Assembly (NCBI RefSeq): GCF_020907275.1
Contig: NZ_JAJJWI010000009.1
Location: forward strand, 142,890 to 206,889
Length of the DNA: 64,000 bases
From: Pontibacter silvestris
GTDB taxonomy: Bacteria > Bacteroidota > Bacteroidia > Cytophagales > Hymenobacteraceae
Direction of reading: 5' to 3'
The notes under the pieces were generated by a model. That model had not been told where the DNA came from, made no database searches, and worked only from the letters and a program-made list of their open reading frames with translations. Shown one piece after another: positions 45,274 to 52,192 of this stretch. A program made the position numbers and the translations under genes. The stretch's first letter is position 1. Every line of letters starts with the position of its first letter.

Positions 45274-46518
45274 TCAATCCGCTCTTAAAGCTTCTATAGG
45301 CTTAATGTTAGCAGCTTTCATGGCAGGCACCAAACCAGCGAGTGCGCCAGACAGCATCAGGATAAAAGTAGCTGCTAACACTACCTCCAAATCTACTTCG
45401 GGGGCAGCAAAGAAGGGCATTTCAGCACCGGAAGACTCTATCAGAAATCGCATTATATCCAGCAGCCCCACGCCCAGCAGTAAGCCCACATATCCGGAAA
45501 AAGCAGTTATCACCACCGACTCCTGCAGAATAAGGCTTACAATTGATACAGGCGTGGCTCCCAAAGCTTTCCGTACACCAATCTCACGGGTACGCTCCTT
45601 CACGATTATCAACATAATGTTACTTACTCCCACTATGCCTGCTATTAAAGTACCAATGCCTACCAACCACACAAAAACATTAATGCCGCTAAACAGCCCC
45701 ATTACCTTCAGGTATTCGGTTTCGGTATTATCAATGCCCAACGCCATCACATCTTCAGTAGAAAACTTATGCCGCTGCGCCAACAGAGCTCTGATGCGAT
45801 CTTCCATGTCTTTGGCACTAACTCCTTCCTGCGCTGTCAGCGCCATGACCTGCACCTGGTTTGGCTGATTAAAAGCTGCTTGTATGGTAGAAAAAGGAAT
45901 ATAAGCACGTTCTTCACGACGTCCGTTGTTGTTACCTTTTACTTTAAAGGTGCCCACTACTTTAAAGTAGATACCCCTGATATTTACATATTTACCAACA
46001 GGATCCTCTTCCAGAAAAAGCACTTTGCTTGCCTGCTCTCCAAGTACCACCACCTTGCGCTTTTCCTCTTCATCCAACTTGTTCAAAAGGCGGCCACGGT
46101 AAACCCGTTCCCCATTCAACTCCAGATAATCACACCCGGTTCCATATACCAGATAAGAGCCATTTTGCTTACCATAATTAATAGTGAACTCTCCAAAAAC
46201 CCTGTTTCTAGGAGCTAGCAGATTCAGGTTTGCTACTTCACGACTGATGGCTTTGAGGTCTTCATTCGTAAACTGAATCTGGCGGCCCGGCCCCATGCCT
46301 TTATAAGCCACTGCTGTTTTGCCACCAAAAATATAGATACTGTTTTTGGCTCCGTCTCCGAAACGATTGATAATGCCTTTTTCCAGGCCCTTACCCACTC
46401 CAAGCAACAGCACTAGCATAAAGATGCCCCAAAACACCCCAAAGGCTGTCAGGAAAGTACGCAGTTTGTTCTTCTGCATTGTTCCCAGAATCTCCTGCCA
46501 TTTATCAATATCAAACAT
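45274..46518 (-). CDS. MacB-like ABC permease 2
   Basis: The 414-residue protein has the same FtsX/MacB order and shares long stretches with the permease downstream, for example LRTFLTAFGVFWGIFMLVLLLGVGKGLEKG and SNIMLIIVKERTREIGVRKALGATPVSIVSLILQESVVITAFSGYVG. Both begin with an analogous DIDKWQEI helix. It therefore arose by duplication. It lacks an ABC domain of its own and uses the ATPase encoded at 46573-47292. Confidence 0.92.
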   Translation of the reverse strand: MFDIDKWQEILGTMQKNKLRTFLTAFGVFWGIFMLVLLLGVGKGLEKGIINRFGDGAKNSIYIFGGKTAVAYKGMGPGRQIQFTNEDLKAISREVANLNLLAPRNRVFGEFTINYGKQNGSYLVYGTGCDYLELNGERVYRGRLLNKLDEEEKRKVVVLGEQASKVLFLEEDPVGKYVNIRGIYFKVVGTFKVKGNNNGRREERAYIPFSTIQAAFNQPNQVQVMALTAQEGVSAKDMEDRIRALLAQRHKFSTEDVMALGIDNTETEYLKVMGLFSGINVFVWLVGIGTLIAGIVGVSNIMLIIVKERTREIGVRKALGATPVSIVSLILQESVVITAFSGYVGLLLGVGLLDIMRFLIESSGAEMPFFAAPEVDLEVVLAATFILMLSGALAGLVPAMKAANIKPIEALRAD

Positions 46519-46572
46519 GAGCTTTGTTGTTGATACCTAAAAGTTGCTTACAATCCTACTGTTGTGCTTAGC

Positions 46573-47292
46573 TTACTGGATTCTGATTTCAGAAGCGATG
46601 GTATCAGCACCCATTTGTATACTAAGGCCGTCATCCAGAATAAGTCCGTCTTTAAGGCGGATGAGTCGGTCTGTTTGTTCCGCTATATCGTTTTCGTGCG
46701 TTACAATTACTACCGTCATTCCTTTGCGGTTCACTTCTTTAAAAATGTCCATCACCTCATAAGAAGTCTTTGTATCCAAGGCACCAGTTGGTTCATCGGC
46801 AAGTATCAGTTTTGGTTGAGAGATAAGTGCCCGGGCAATAGCCACGCGTTGCCGCTGTCCACCCGACATTTCATTTGGCGAGTGCTCTGCCCACTCTTTC
46901 AGTCCAACCATATCCAGGTACTCCAGTGCCAGTTTATTACGCTGCTTACGGCCTACTTTCTGGTAGTAAAGTGGCAGAGCCACGTTTTCCATGGCATTTT
47001 TAAATGAAAGCAGGTTGAAGGACTGAAACACAAAACCCAGAAACTTGTTCCGGTAATAAGCAGCCTTTGCTGCTGAAAGATTTTTAATAGAAGTGCCCGC
47101 TAAAGTGTACTCCCCTATATCATAATCATCCAGAATTCCCAGAATATTCAGCAAGGTAGATTTGCCAGAACCAGATGAACCCATAATTGATACCAGCTCC
47201 CCTTCACGCACATGCATATTAATACCTTTGAGTACATGCAGCTTGTTATGCCCTACTGCATAATATTTCTGAATATTGTTAAGCTGTATCAT
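46573..47292 (-). CDS. ABC transporter ATPase (LolD/MacB type)
   Basis: The 239-residue nucleotide-binding domain has Walker A GSSGSGKST, Q-loop FVFQSFNLL, signature MSGGQRQR, Walker B LILADEPTGALD and switch His in VTHEND. It is the first gene of a four-gene run on the minus strand (ATPase, two permeases, adaptor) with gaps of 54, 71 and 46 bases. The complex probably exports a peptide, lipid or antibiotic; substrates of MacAB-type systems vary and cannot be read from sequence. Confidence 0.93.
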   Translation of the reverse strand: MIQLNNIQKYYAVGHNKLHVLKGINMHVREGELVSIMGSSGSGKSTLLNILGILDDYDIGEYTLAGTSIKNLSAAKAAYYRNKFLGFVFQSFNLLSFKNAMENVALPLYYQKVGRKQRNKLALEYLDMVGLKEWAEHSPNEMSGGQRQRVAIARALISQPKLILADEPTGALDTKTSYEVMDIFKEVNRKGMTVVIVTHENDIAEQTDRLIRLKDGLILDDGLSIQMGADTIASEIRIQ

Positions 47293-47539
47293 AGTTTTAC
47301 GTTGTTATGCATTACCGGAGAGCTATGTAGCAATAGCAACATAAGATAGAACTTGTTCTTGTTATACTTGAGAATATTATATGTGTAGTTATATTAAATC
47401 GACTTACGGCCTTTTATTATCTACAAATTCTCTGCACTTATAGCAATAATAACTACTGTTAAACTTAAGTTCTTAAGGGCTATATGTTCTTTTAACAATA
47501 CAAAAGCCACTTTATAGTATTGCAATCGTTTTGAAAAGC

Positions 47540-48106
47540 ATGTTTTCTCCTGATCTTCCCAAGCCTGTTCTTTTTCACCCACTGAAGCACCACCTGCAGT
47601 ACATCAGAGAGTTTATTGAGTACAGCCTTGCCATCACAGAGCCTGAAATAAAAGATGCTCTTGTAACCATAGGCAGTTCTCAGCTTGATATGTACCTGGG
47701 CCAGCTTATGCCTATGCAAATATCGCAGGAAGTAATGCTACACCTCCAGCAACATAGTTTGTTGCAGCCGGAAATGTATCGGCAATATCTTACTGATGAA
47801 GAAAAAGCATATTTTGTTATTACGCTATCTGATGCCACAGCCTGGGTCTTACGTTGGGGATTAGAAGCCGGGCGTTTTGTGCATTTACATCCGGCACGAT
47901 ACACACCAAACACAATAAGAGTAAAAGCAAACTCTCTTAAAATAGCCGTTGCAACTGTAGTTGCAGCTAAACGCCTGCCAAATGTAGGTGTTAATTTAGA
48001 ACTGGTAAACAGGGTAAGACGGGAGTGGCTGGAGTTGCCTCCTGTGAAAGCATTATCAGAAGATTCCGGAATAATTAACCTGATAAAGCTACTTAAGATG
48101 CAATAA
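47540..48106 (+). CDS. Hypothetical soluble protein
   Basis: I do not recognise a family. The ATG at 47540 gives 188 residues; a TTG at 47531 is possible. The product is mixed alpha/beta with no signal peptide or transmembrane segment. Recognisable stretches are LFHPLKHHLQYIREFIEYSLA, QEVMLHLQQHSLLQPEMYRQYLTDEEKAYFVITLSDATAWVLRWGLEAGRFVHLHPAR and IAVATVVAAKRLPNVGVNLELVNRVRREWLELPP. It looks like a globular domain of moderate conservation. It is convergent with the repeat protein below, with a hairpin between the two stops. Confidence 0.5.
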   Translation: MFSPDLPKPVLFHPLKHHLQYIREFIEYSLAITEPEIKDALVTIGSSQLDMYLGQLMPMQISQEVMLHLQQHSLLQPEMYRQYLTDEEKAYFVITLSDATAWVLRWGLEAGRFVHLHPARYTPNTIRVKANSLKIAVATVVAAKRLPNVGVNLELVNRVRREWLELPPVKALSEDSGIINLIKLLKMQ

Positions 48107-48150
48107 GAGCATAGGAGGCTATTTGTGTTAACCCCTCCGAACTCTTATTA
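48102..48150. terminator. Hairpin between convergent genes near 48.1 kb
   Basis: AATAAGAG (48102-48109) pairs with CTCTTATT (48142-48149), and GGAGG with CCTCC form an inner stem. It lies between the ends of the hypothetical and repeat-protein genes. The tail is T-rich on the plus side. Confidence 0.6.
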
Positions 48151-48153
48151 TTG

Positions 48154-48945
48154 TTACTTTGCCATGCTTTGTAGCGTCGTCAGAGACACATGCTTGTTAT
48201 TTACCTGCGTGTATTTGAAATCGTCACCTCCTTTGAAGGATGCCCCTCTTATTTCGAAGGCATCGGAGATTTTGGTATACTTAAAATTAGCCAAACCCTC
48301 AAAAGCCGTTCTCCTAAAGCTAACCCCCTCCTTAAACTTAGCATATTTAAAATTAGCTTCGTCCTCAAAAGTAGCTCCGCCAAAGTCGGCCATCACCGGG
48401 AAATCCACATATTTAAAATTAGCATCATCACTAAACATGACATTGCTAAAGTTTACCGATTCAGAAAAATCGCTATACTTAAAAAGTGCTTCTTCTGAGA
48501 AACGGCTGCCGGCAAAAGACACATTACCATTAAACTTTGAATACTTAAAAGCACTTTTCTTTTCAAACACGCAGTTCTCGAAGCGTACATCTTCCTCAAA
48601 ATTAGTATTGTAAGTCTCGTTACTCGAAGAACTGAACCAGCTGCTAACATTACCGGCATTATCTGGATTATAATAAGCCAGTACATCACCTTTAAAGGTA
48701 CAATTCATAAATGTTACCATACTGGTAACAGTACTAATGTACTCTTTAGAACCTTTACTGCTTTTTTGCTTCATGTTCTTAAGCTTAGTAAGATCCAAGT
48801 CACCAACGATTTCTGCATTAGAATAAGAAACAGCTTGTCCACGATTTATCTTATTGATAATTTCAGAAGCATTTACACTTGTTTTCGCCCAAGACAGTAG
48901 CGGCAACAGCAGCAAAACGAATAAAACCTGTACTTTTCTCATCAT
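48154..48945 (-). CDS. Secreted beta-helix protein with six 22-residue FKY repeats
   Basis: The 263-residue protein has a signal peptide (VQVLFVLLLLPLLSWA), an N-terminal part (NASEIINKINRGQAVSYSNAEIVGDLDL, residues 25-55) that resembles the leader of Bacteroidetes pentapeptide-repeat proteins, and six repeats beginning with FKY at residues 133, 155, 177, 199, 221 and 243. Phenylalanines recur at offsets 0, 5, 11 and 16. Pentapeptide proteins normally place them every 5, giving a 20-residue coil; this one alternates 5 and 6. It should form a right-handed four-sided beta-helix with a modified corner. It lies downstream of the GntR-controlled operon; function unknown. Confidence 0.75.
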   Translation of the reverse strand: MMRKVQVLFVLLLLPLLSWAKTSVNASEIINKINRGQAVSYSNAEIVGDLDLTKLKNMKQKSSKGSKEYISTVTSMVTFMNCTFKGDVLAYYNPDNAGNVSSWFSSSSNETYNTNFEEDVRFENCVFEKKSAFKYSKFNGNVSFAGSRFSEEALFKYSDFSESVNFSNVMFSDDANFKYVDFPVMADFGGATFEDEANFKYAKFKEGVSFRRTAFEGLANFKYTKISDAFEIRGASFKGGDDFKYTQVNNKHVSLTTLQSMAK

Positions 48946-49129
48946 AGTTTATGTTAAGGTTATACAATTCTTTTTGAGGTACTTGATTAACAGATGCAGT
49001 TTATGTGGCAGAAGTTGCCTGACTGGCAAGCTTTTCGAAAATTTTATTAAGACAGCTGCTTATAAAGCTTTTGAATACTTCTTTTGGACCTTCCAGGCTA
49101 CTTCATCATCTGCTACAAATGATAATTAT

Positions 49130-49306
49130 TTATTCTGCTTCCGGCGCATGAGGTGCCTCGGGAGCCATAGGGGCCTCCTGCTGCTCAAAAGAACTTACCG
49201 GACCTTCTACTGCATAATACTTACTTACTCCCATTATTACTGTTAAAAAAAGCAATATTACGATGAGTAAGCCAAGCAGAAGTTTATTACTTGTTGCCAT
49301 ATTCAT
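49130..49306 (-). CDS. Small membrane protein downstream of the GntR gene
   Basis: The ATG at 49306 (MNMATSNK...) or 49300 (MATSNK...) gives about 58 residues: one transmembrane helix (LLLGLLIVILLFLTVIMGVS) and a short acidic, Pro/Ala-rich tail (QQEAPMAPEAPHAPEAE). It follows the GntR gene by 24 bases on the same strand and precedes the repeat protein by 184 bases. A role in the same unit is possible but only positional evidence supports it. Confidence 0.5.
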   Translation of the reverse strand: MNMATSNKLLLGLLIVILLFLTVIMGVSKYYAVEGPVSSFEQQEAPMAPEAPHAPEAE

Positions 49307-49329
49307 TTTCTTTAAGTTTAATATCAAGC

Positions 49330-49692
49330 TTAATTGTTTGAATACTTACTGAAGTAAGCTTTGAGGTCATCCAACGAAAGCCCCAGCAGGCTCATTGTTT
49401 TAAAGAACACAGGTAGCTCTTCCTCTACAAACTGCTCTTTCTTTAAGGCTATAGTTTTCTCTAAACCATCATCTGCTAAGAAATATCCGATGCCTCGCTT
49501 GTTGTAAATAATACCTTTGTCCTGCAAGTAGTTAAATGTGCGCATCGTTGTATTGGGGTTCACCTCAAACTCAACTGCCATATCTCTTATAGAAGGTATT
49601 TTGTCGCCGCTTGTCCATTTCCCTTTTAATATGTTTTCAAAGAAACGGTTTGCGATCTGAAGATATATTGCTTGATTATCTTTAAACTCCAT
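49330..49692 (-). CDS. GntR family regulator, YtrA subfamily
   Basis: The 120-residue protein has the winged-helix domain (residues 10-75: IYLQIANRFFENILKGKWTSGDKIPSIRDMAVEFEVNPNTTMRTFNYLQDKGIIYNKRGIGYFL) and only a short C-terminal helical tail (about 45 residues), which is the YtrA subfamily pattern. These repressors usually sit in and control ABC-transporter operons. It is two bases from the permease gene, in line with translational coupling. The site 51505-51530, at the head of the operon, is the likely operator. Confidence 0.9.
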   Translation of the reverse strand: MEFKDNQAIYLQIANRFFENILKGKWTSGDKIPSIRDMAVEFEVNPNTTMRTFNYLQDKGIIYNKRGIGYFLADDGLEKTIALKKEQFVEEELPVFFKTMSLLGLSLDDLKAYFSKYSNN

Positions 49693-49693
49693 C

Positions 49694-50431
49694 TTACACC
49701 TGCCTTTCTCTTAGTTTATAATAAGACACTACTAGCATAAATGGAGCCAACACATACCAGAACAGGAACGGAATAACTTTGGTAAATATGTATTCTACTG
49801 TATCCTTGAACTCTCCGTCTGGCCCAACCTTAACGCCTGCCTTGCCGAATAGCAAGAAGCCTAATGATCCGCTATATGCCGTAATAATCATGGCTACTAC
49901 AAATAGTGCCAGTAATGTTTTCAGGAAGCTGTTTCCCTTAAAGGCACAAGCTCCCACAAAAAAGATAGTTTGCGTTACCAGGTAAACCTTTACGCAAATC
50001 AATACATCTCTATCAAACAAATAAGATAAAGCTTCTGGCTGCCCGGCCAGTAATGTACTTATTAAGGTTAGCAACAGCATAAAAGCTCCGAACAGAAGTA
50101 AAAATACCGGCGATGATACCAGCCATGCCCCCAGTAGCCTCTCCAAAGTAGAGACAGGTAGTGTCAGGAATGTAACGCTCTTTTGCGGTGTGTTCATTTC
50201 ATTAAAAACCATGCTGGTAAAGATAAAACCAGCACCGAACAGCACCACCAGATACAAGTTACGCAAACCGAACAAGGTGTCTACTTCGGGATTAAAATAT
50301 GCAAACAGAGCTGAAATAACCAATAAGGCACCACCTACGGCACCAATAGCAATCCAAAGTGCATTAATGTTTAAGAACAGTTGCCGCTTTATAAAGTAAC
50401 CAAGTCTTTTAAGGTCTAATACAGGATTCAT
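49694..50431 (-). CDS. ABC-2 type membrane protein, GntR operon
   Basis: The 245-residue protein has about six transmembrane helices and opens LDLKRLGYFIKRQLFLNINALWIAIGAVGG. This layout fits the permease partner of a YtrA-linked ATPase. It lies between the truncated remnant (14 bases upstream) and the GntR gene (overlap of essentially one base). The permease gene is complete, so the exporter is probably functional despite the remnant. Confidence 0.8.
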   Translation of the reverse strand: MNPVLDLKRLGYFIKRQLFLNINALWIAIGAVGGALLVISALFAYFNPEVDTLFGLRNLYLVVLFGAGFIFTSMVFNEMNTPQKSVTFLTLPVSTLERLLGAWLVSSPVFLLLFGAFMLLLTLISTLLAGQPEALSYLFDRDVLICVKVYLVTQTIFFVGACAFKGNSFLKTLLALFVVAMIITAYSGSLGFLLFGKAGVKVGPDGEFKDTVEYIFTKVIPFLFWYVLAPFMLVVSYYKLRERQV

Positions 50432-50445
50432 AGTTTTATTTTGTA

Positions 50446-50649
50446 CTAATGGTCAGTAGAAACAACAGTGGCATCGTTTACAACGCCTTTTAATAGCAAT
50501 TCTAACGGGTAAGCATAATCTAATTGCTCTGACTGCACCAGGAATGAACAGGCAACAGCTACCATAGCAATCCACATAGAGTGCATATTAGAGTTTAAGT
50601 GCCTCTTCACAAAATTGCTCAGGTGCTTCAGACTCATTTTAGTATTCAT
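50446..50649 (-). pseudogene. In-frame fusion remnant: permease head joined to ATPase tail
   Basis: This 67-residue ORF (ATG 50649) has no family of its own. Residues 1-38 align without gaps to the start of the downstream permease (49694-50431), sharing 17 of 38 positions, including MN, LK, KR, WIA and LV. Residues 49-60 align without gaps to residues 258-269 of the upstream ATPase, 7 of 12 identical (LELL...G...DA). Thus the left half is a permease head and the right half an ATPase tail. The simplest reading is that a second ATPase-permease pair existed and an internal deletion fused the first permease's head to the second ATPase's tail. Its start overlaps the ATPase gene by 11 bases. Confidence 0.7.
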
Positions 50650-51490
50650 AGCTGTAGTTGGTAAAATGCTTGTCAATATTTTCAGCATCTTTTATGATAC
50701 CGTTAAATAGCAGTTCAAGGTCTACACGGGAATCGTGCCCAGACAAGTTTTTCACAATACCTGCTTTTCTTCCATGAAGCTCTTCTGCATACAGCACCTC
50801 ATCATCAGGAATTCCTGCCAAGTTATATTCAAAAGCTACCTTTTCTGAAATCTCTGCCATGTTTCTGTTAAAGATGATGTGGCCATGCTCCAGCACTACG
50901 ATATTATCAATCAGGTTCTCCAGGTCACGCACCTGGTGAGTGGATATGATAATGATCTTTTCCTCATTGAGTGCTGAGGCCATAATTTTCCGGAACTGGC
51001 TCTTAGAAGGAATGTCCAGTCCGTTGGTAGGTTCATCTAAAATAAGCAGGCGGGCATTTGTGGCAAGGGCAATAGCAATCAGAAACTTCTTTTTCTGACC
51101 GTAAGACAAAGTAGAAAGGTTAGCACTGTCGGTCAGTTCAAACTCTACCAGATAGCTGTTAAGCTGTTCATAGTTGAACCTGGAGTAAAAAACCGCATTT
51201 GTTTTAACATAAGCAGCAAGACTCATATTAGGCAAGGCAAACTCTTCTGGCACCACATAAATGTCCTGCAACATTTCCGGGTTTCGCGTCTGCGCTTTGT
51301 AACCGAACACGTTGCACTCTCCGCTATTAGGATACAACAGCCCGGCCACGTGCTTCAGAAGAGAAGATTTACCTGCACCATTTTTACCTAACAGGCCATA
51401 GATAAAGCCTGGATATAAGGTCAGGGTCAGGTTATCGAAAAGAACTCTTTTCTTTTTGTACCTGAATTGAACATTCTTTAACTCCACCAT
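50639..51490 (-). CDS. ABC transporter ATPase, GntR operon
   Basis: The 283-residue protein has a complete nucleotide-binding domain: Walker A LLGKNGAGKSS, Q-loop VPEEFALP, a modified signature LSYGQKKKF, Walker B LLILDEPTNGLD and switch His in STHQVRDL. The C-terminal region (residues 220-283) is the accessory domain typical of YtrB-like ATPases. It is the first gene of the operon, with a promoter (51531-51560) and operator (51505-51530) directly ahead. Partner permease and regulator follow. Confidence 0.92.
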   Translation of the reverse strand: MVELKNVQFRYKKKRVLFDNLTLTLYPGFIYGLLGKNGAGKSSLLKHVAGLLYPNSGECNVFGYKAQTRNPEMLQDIYVVPEEFALPNMSLAAYVKTNAVFYSRFNYEQLNSYLVEFELTDSANLSTLSYGQKKKFLIAIALATNARLLILDEPTNGLDIPSKSQFRKIMASALNEEKIIIISTHQVRDLENLIDNIVVLEHGHIIFNRNMAEISEKVAFEYNLAGIPDDEVLYAEELHGRKAGIVKNLSGHDSRVDLELLFNGIIKDAENIDKHFTNYSYEY

Positions 51491-51504
51491 TCTTGCTATT
51501 GTTT

Positions 51505-51530
51505 TAGTGTACTAGTTAGTTAGTACACTA
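51505..51530. promoter_or_regulatory. Perfect operator TAGTGTACTA-N6-TAGTACACTA of the GntR operon
   Basis: Two 10-base arms (51505-51514 and 51521-51530) are exact reverse complements with a 6-base spacer. The repeat lies between the -7 box (51531-51538) and the ATPase start at 51490, so it covers the expected transcription start. This is where a repressor would act, and the type of sequence fits YtrA-subfamily GntR sites. The YtrA-like regulator is encoded by the fourth ORF downstream, giving an autoregulatory circuit. Confidence 0.8.
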
Positions 51531-51560
51531 CAAATGTACAATAGGTTTTGTGATTGTCAA
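51531..51560 (-). promoter_or_regulatory. Bacteroidetes promoter of the GntR operon
   Basis: On the minus strand TTG (complement of 51558-51560), a 19-base spacer, and TACATTTG (complement of 51531-51538) match the -33/-7 consensus exactly. The -7 box abuts the operator. Confidence 0.8.
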
Positions 51561-51892
51561 GCTTTTTTAAGAAAACATTTTTCAAAGGGTAGTTTAGAGA
51601 AAGTATGCCTTATATCTCTGATGTTTAGCGGAATCTATTCAGATTATAATACTTTATGTATAGTTATACATAAAGCATGGTTGAATTAAGAGTTTTGGAA
51701 GGCAACTTTAGGTGTACTAGCAGTTTAAATATGGTTAAAATGTTCCGCAACTAAGTTGGCACTGTTAACTATCTAAAATGCATAAGAATGTACTTTTGTA
51801 GCAGGGATTAACTGCTGCAGACTATTGAATGCAAAGCTTCATTTATAAAGGCTGCTCTAAATACCGATCTTTCTGCTTAAAGACACGATGTC
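51561..51892. other. Intergenic stretch ahead of the GntR-operon promoter
   Basis: Beyond the promoter (51531-51560) this 332-base A/T-rich stretch holds no ORF of interest, no repeat and no RNA that I can recognise. The next recognisable item is the pseudogene at 51893-52059. Confidence 0.5.
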
Positions 51893-52059
51893 TCATTCCT
51901 CCACCTGTTCCAGACTATCTTTTAAGCTTAGCTTCTCAGACACCTCCTACCATTGCCCATTATGGCGGAAATAAGCCATGCAAAATTCGTGTGGGCCAGC
52001 ATATTCCAGACAGGCGTGCTTTACTTCTGTTTCAGGCTGAATGGCCTCTTAGCTAACAT
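51893..52059 (-). pseudogene. Small degraded gene with frameshift and nonsense codon
   Basis: On the minus strand, from ATG at 52059, the frame starts MLAKRPFS. A one-base shift (near 52036-52040) then gives ETEVKHACLEYAGPHEFC, MAYFRHNGQW, an in-frame TAG (complement of 51947-51949), EVSEKLSLKDSLEQVEE, and TGA. The aromatic- and charge-balanced text strongly suggests a real former protein of about 55 residues. I recall similar short proteins in Hymenobacteraceae but cannot name a family. No copy remains intact in the window. Confidence 0.45.
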
Positions 52060-52137
52060 AAAAGTTCTTTGCTTTGAATATAACACATGAACCCTACGCC
52101 AGTTGGAGAAAGTTGTATAACATAGGTTTGGCCTAAA

Positions 52138-52170
52138 ACAAAAACGCCACCCAGAAGGTGGCGCTTTTGT
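52138..52170 (-). terminator. Terminator of lpdA
   Basis: CGCCACC (52145-52151) pairs with GGTGGCG (52157-52163); flanking A/T runs (ACAAAA/TTTTGT) extend the stem. The A-run before it gives a U-tract on the minus strand, 30 bases beyond the lpdA stop. Confidence 0.88.
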
Positions 52171-52192
52171 TACTAACCCTTAATCAAAAAAA

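Noticed and set aside
48154..48700. Repeated AAAATTAGC-like DNA words resembling a CRISPR array
   Set aside because: They encode the FKY repeats at a 66-base period inside one protein gene; no spacer diversity or cas genes.
51829..52056. A plus-strand 75-residue coding region
   Set aside because: Its translation lacks protein-like features; the minus strand of the same stretch reads as a degraded but recognisable gene.
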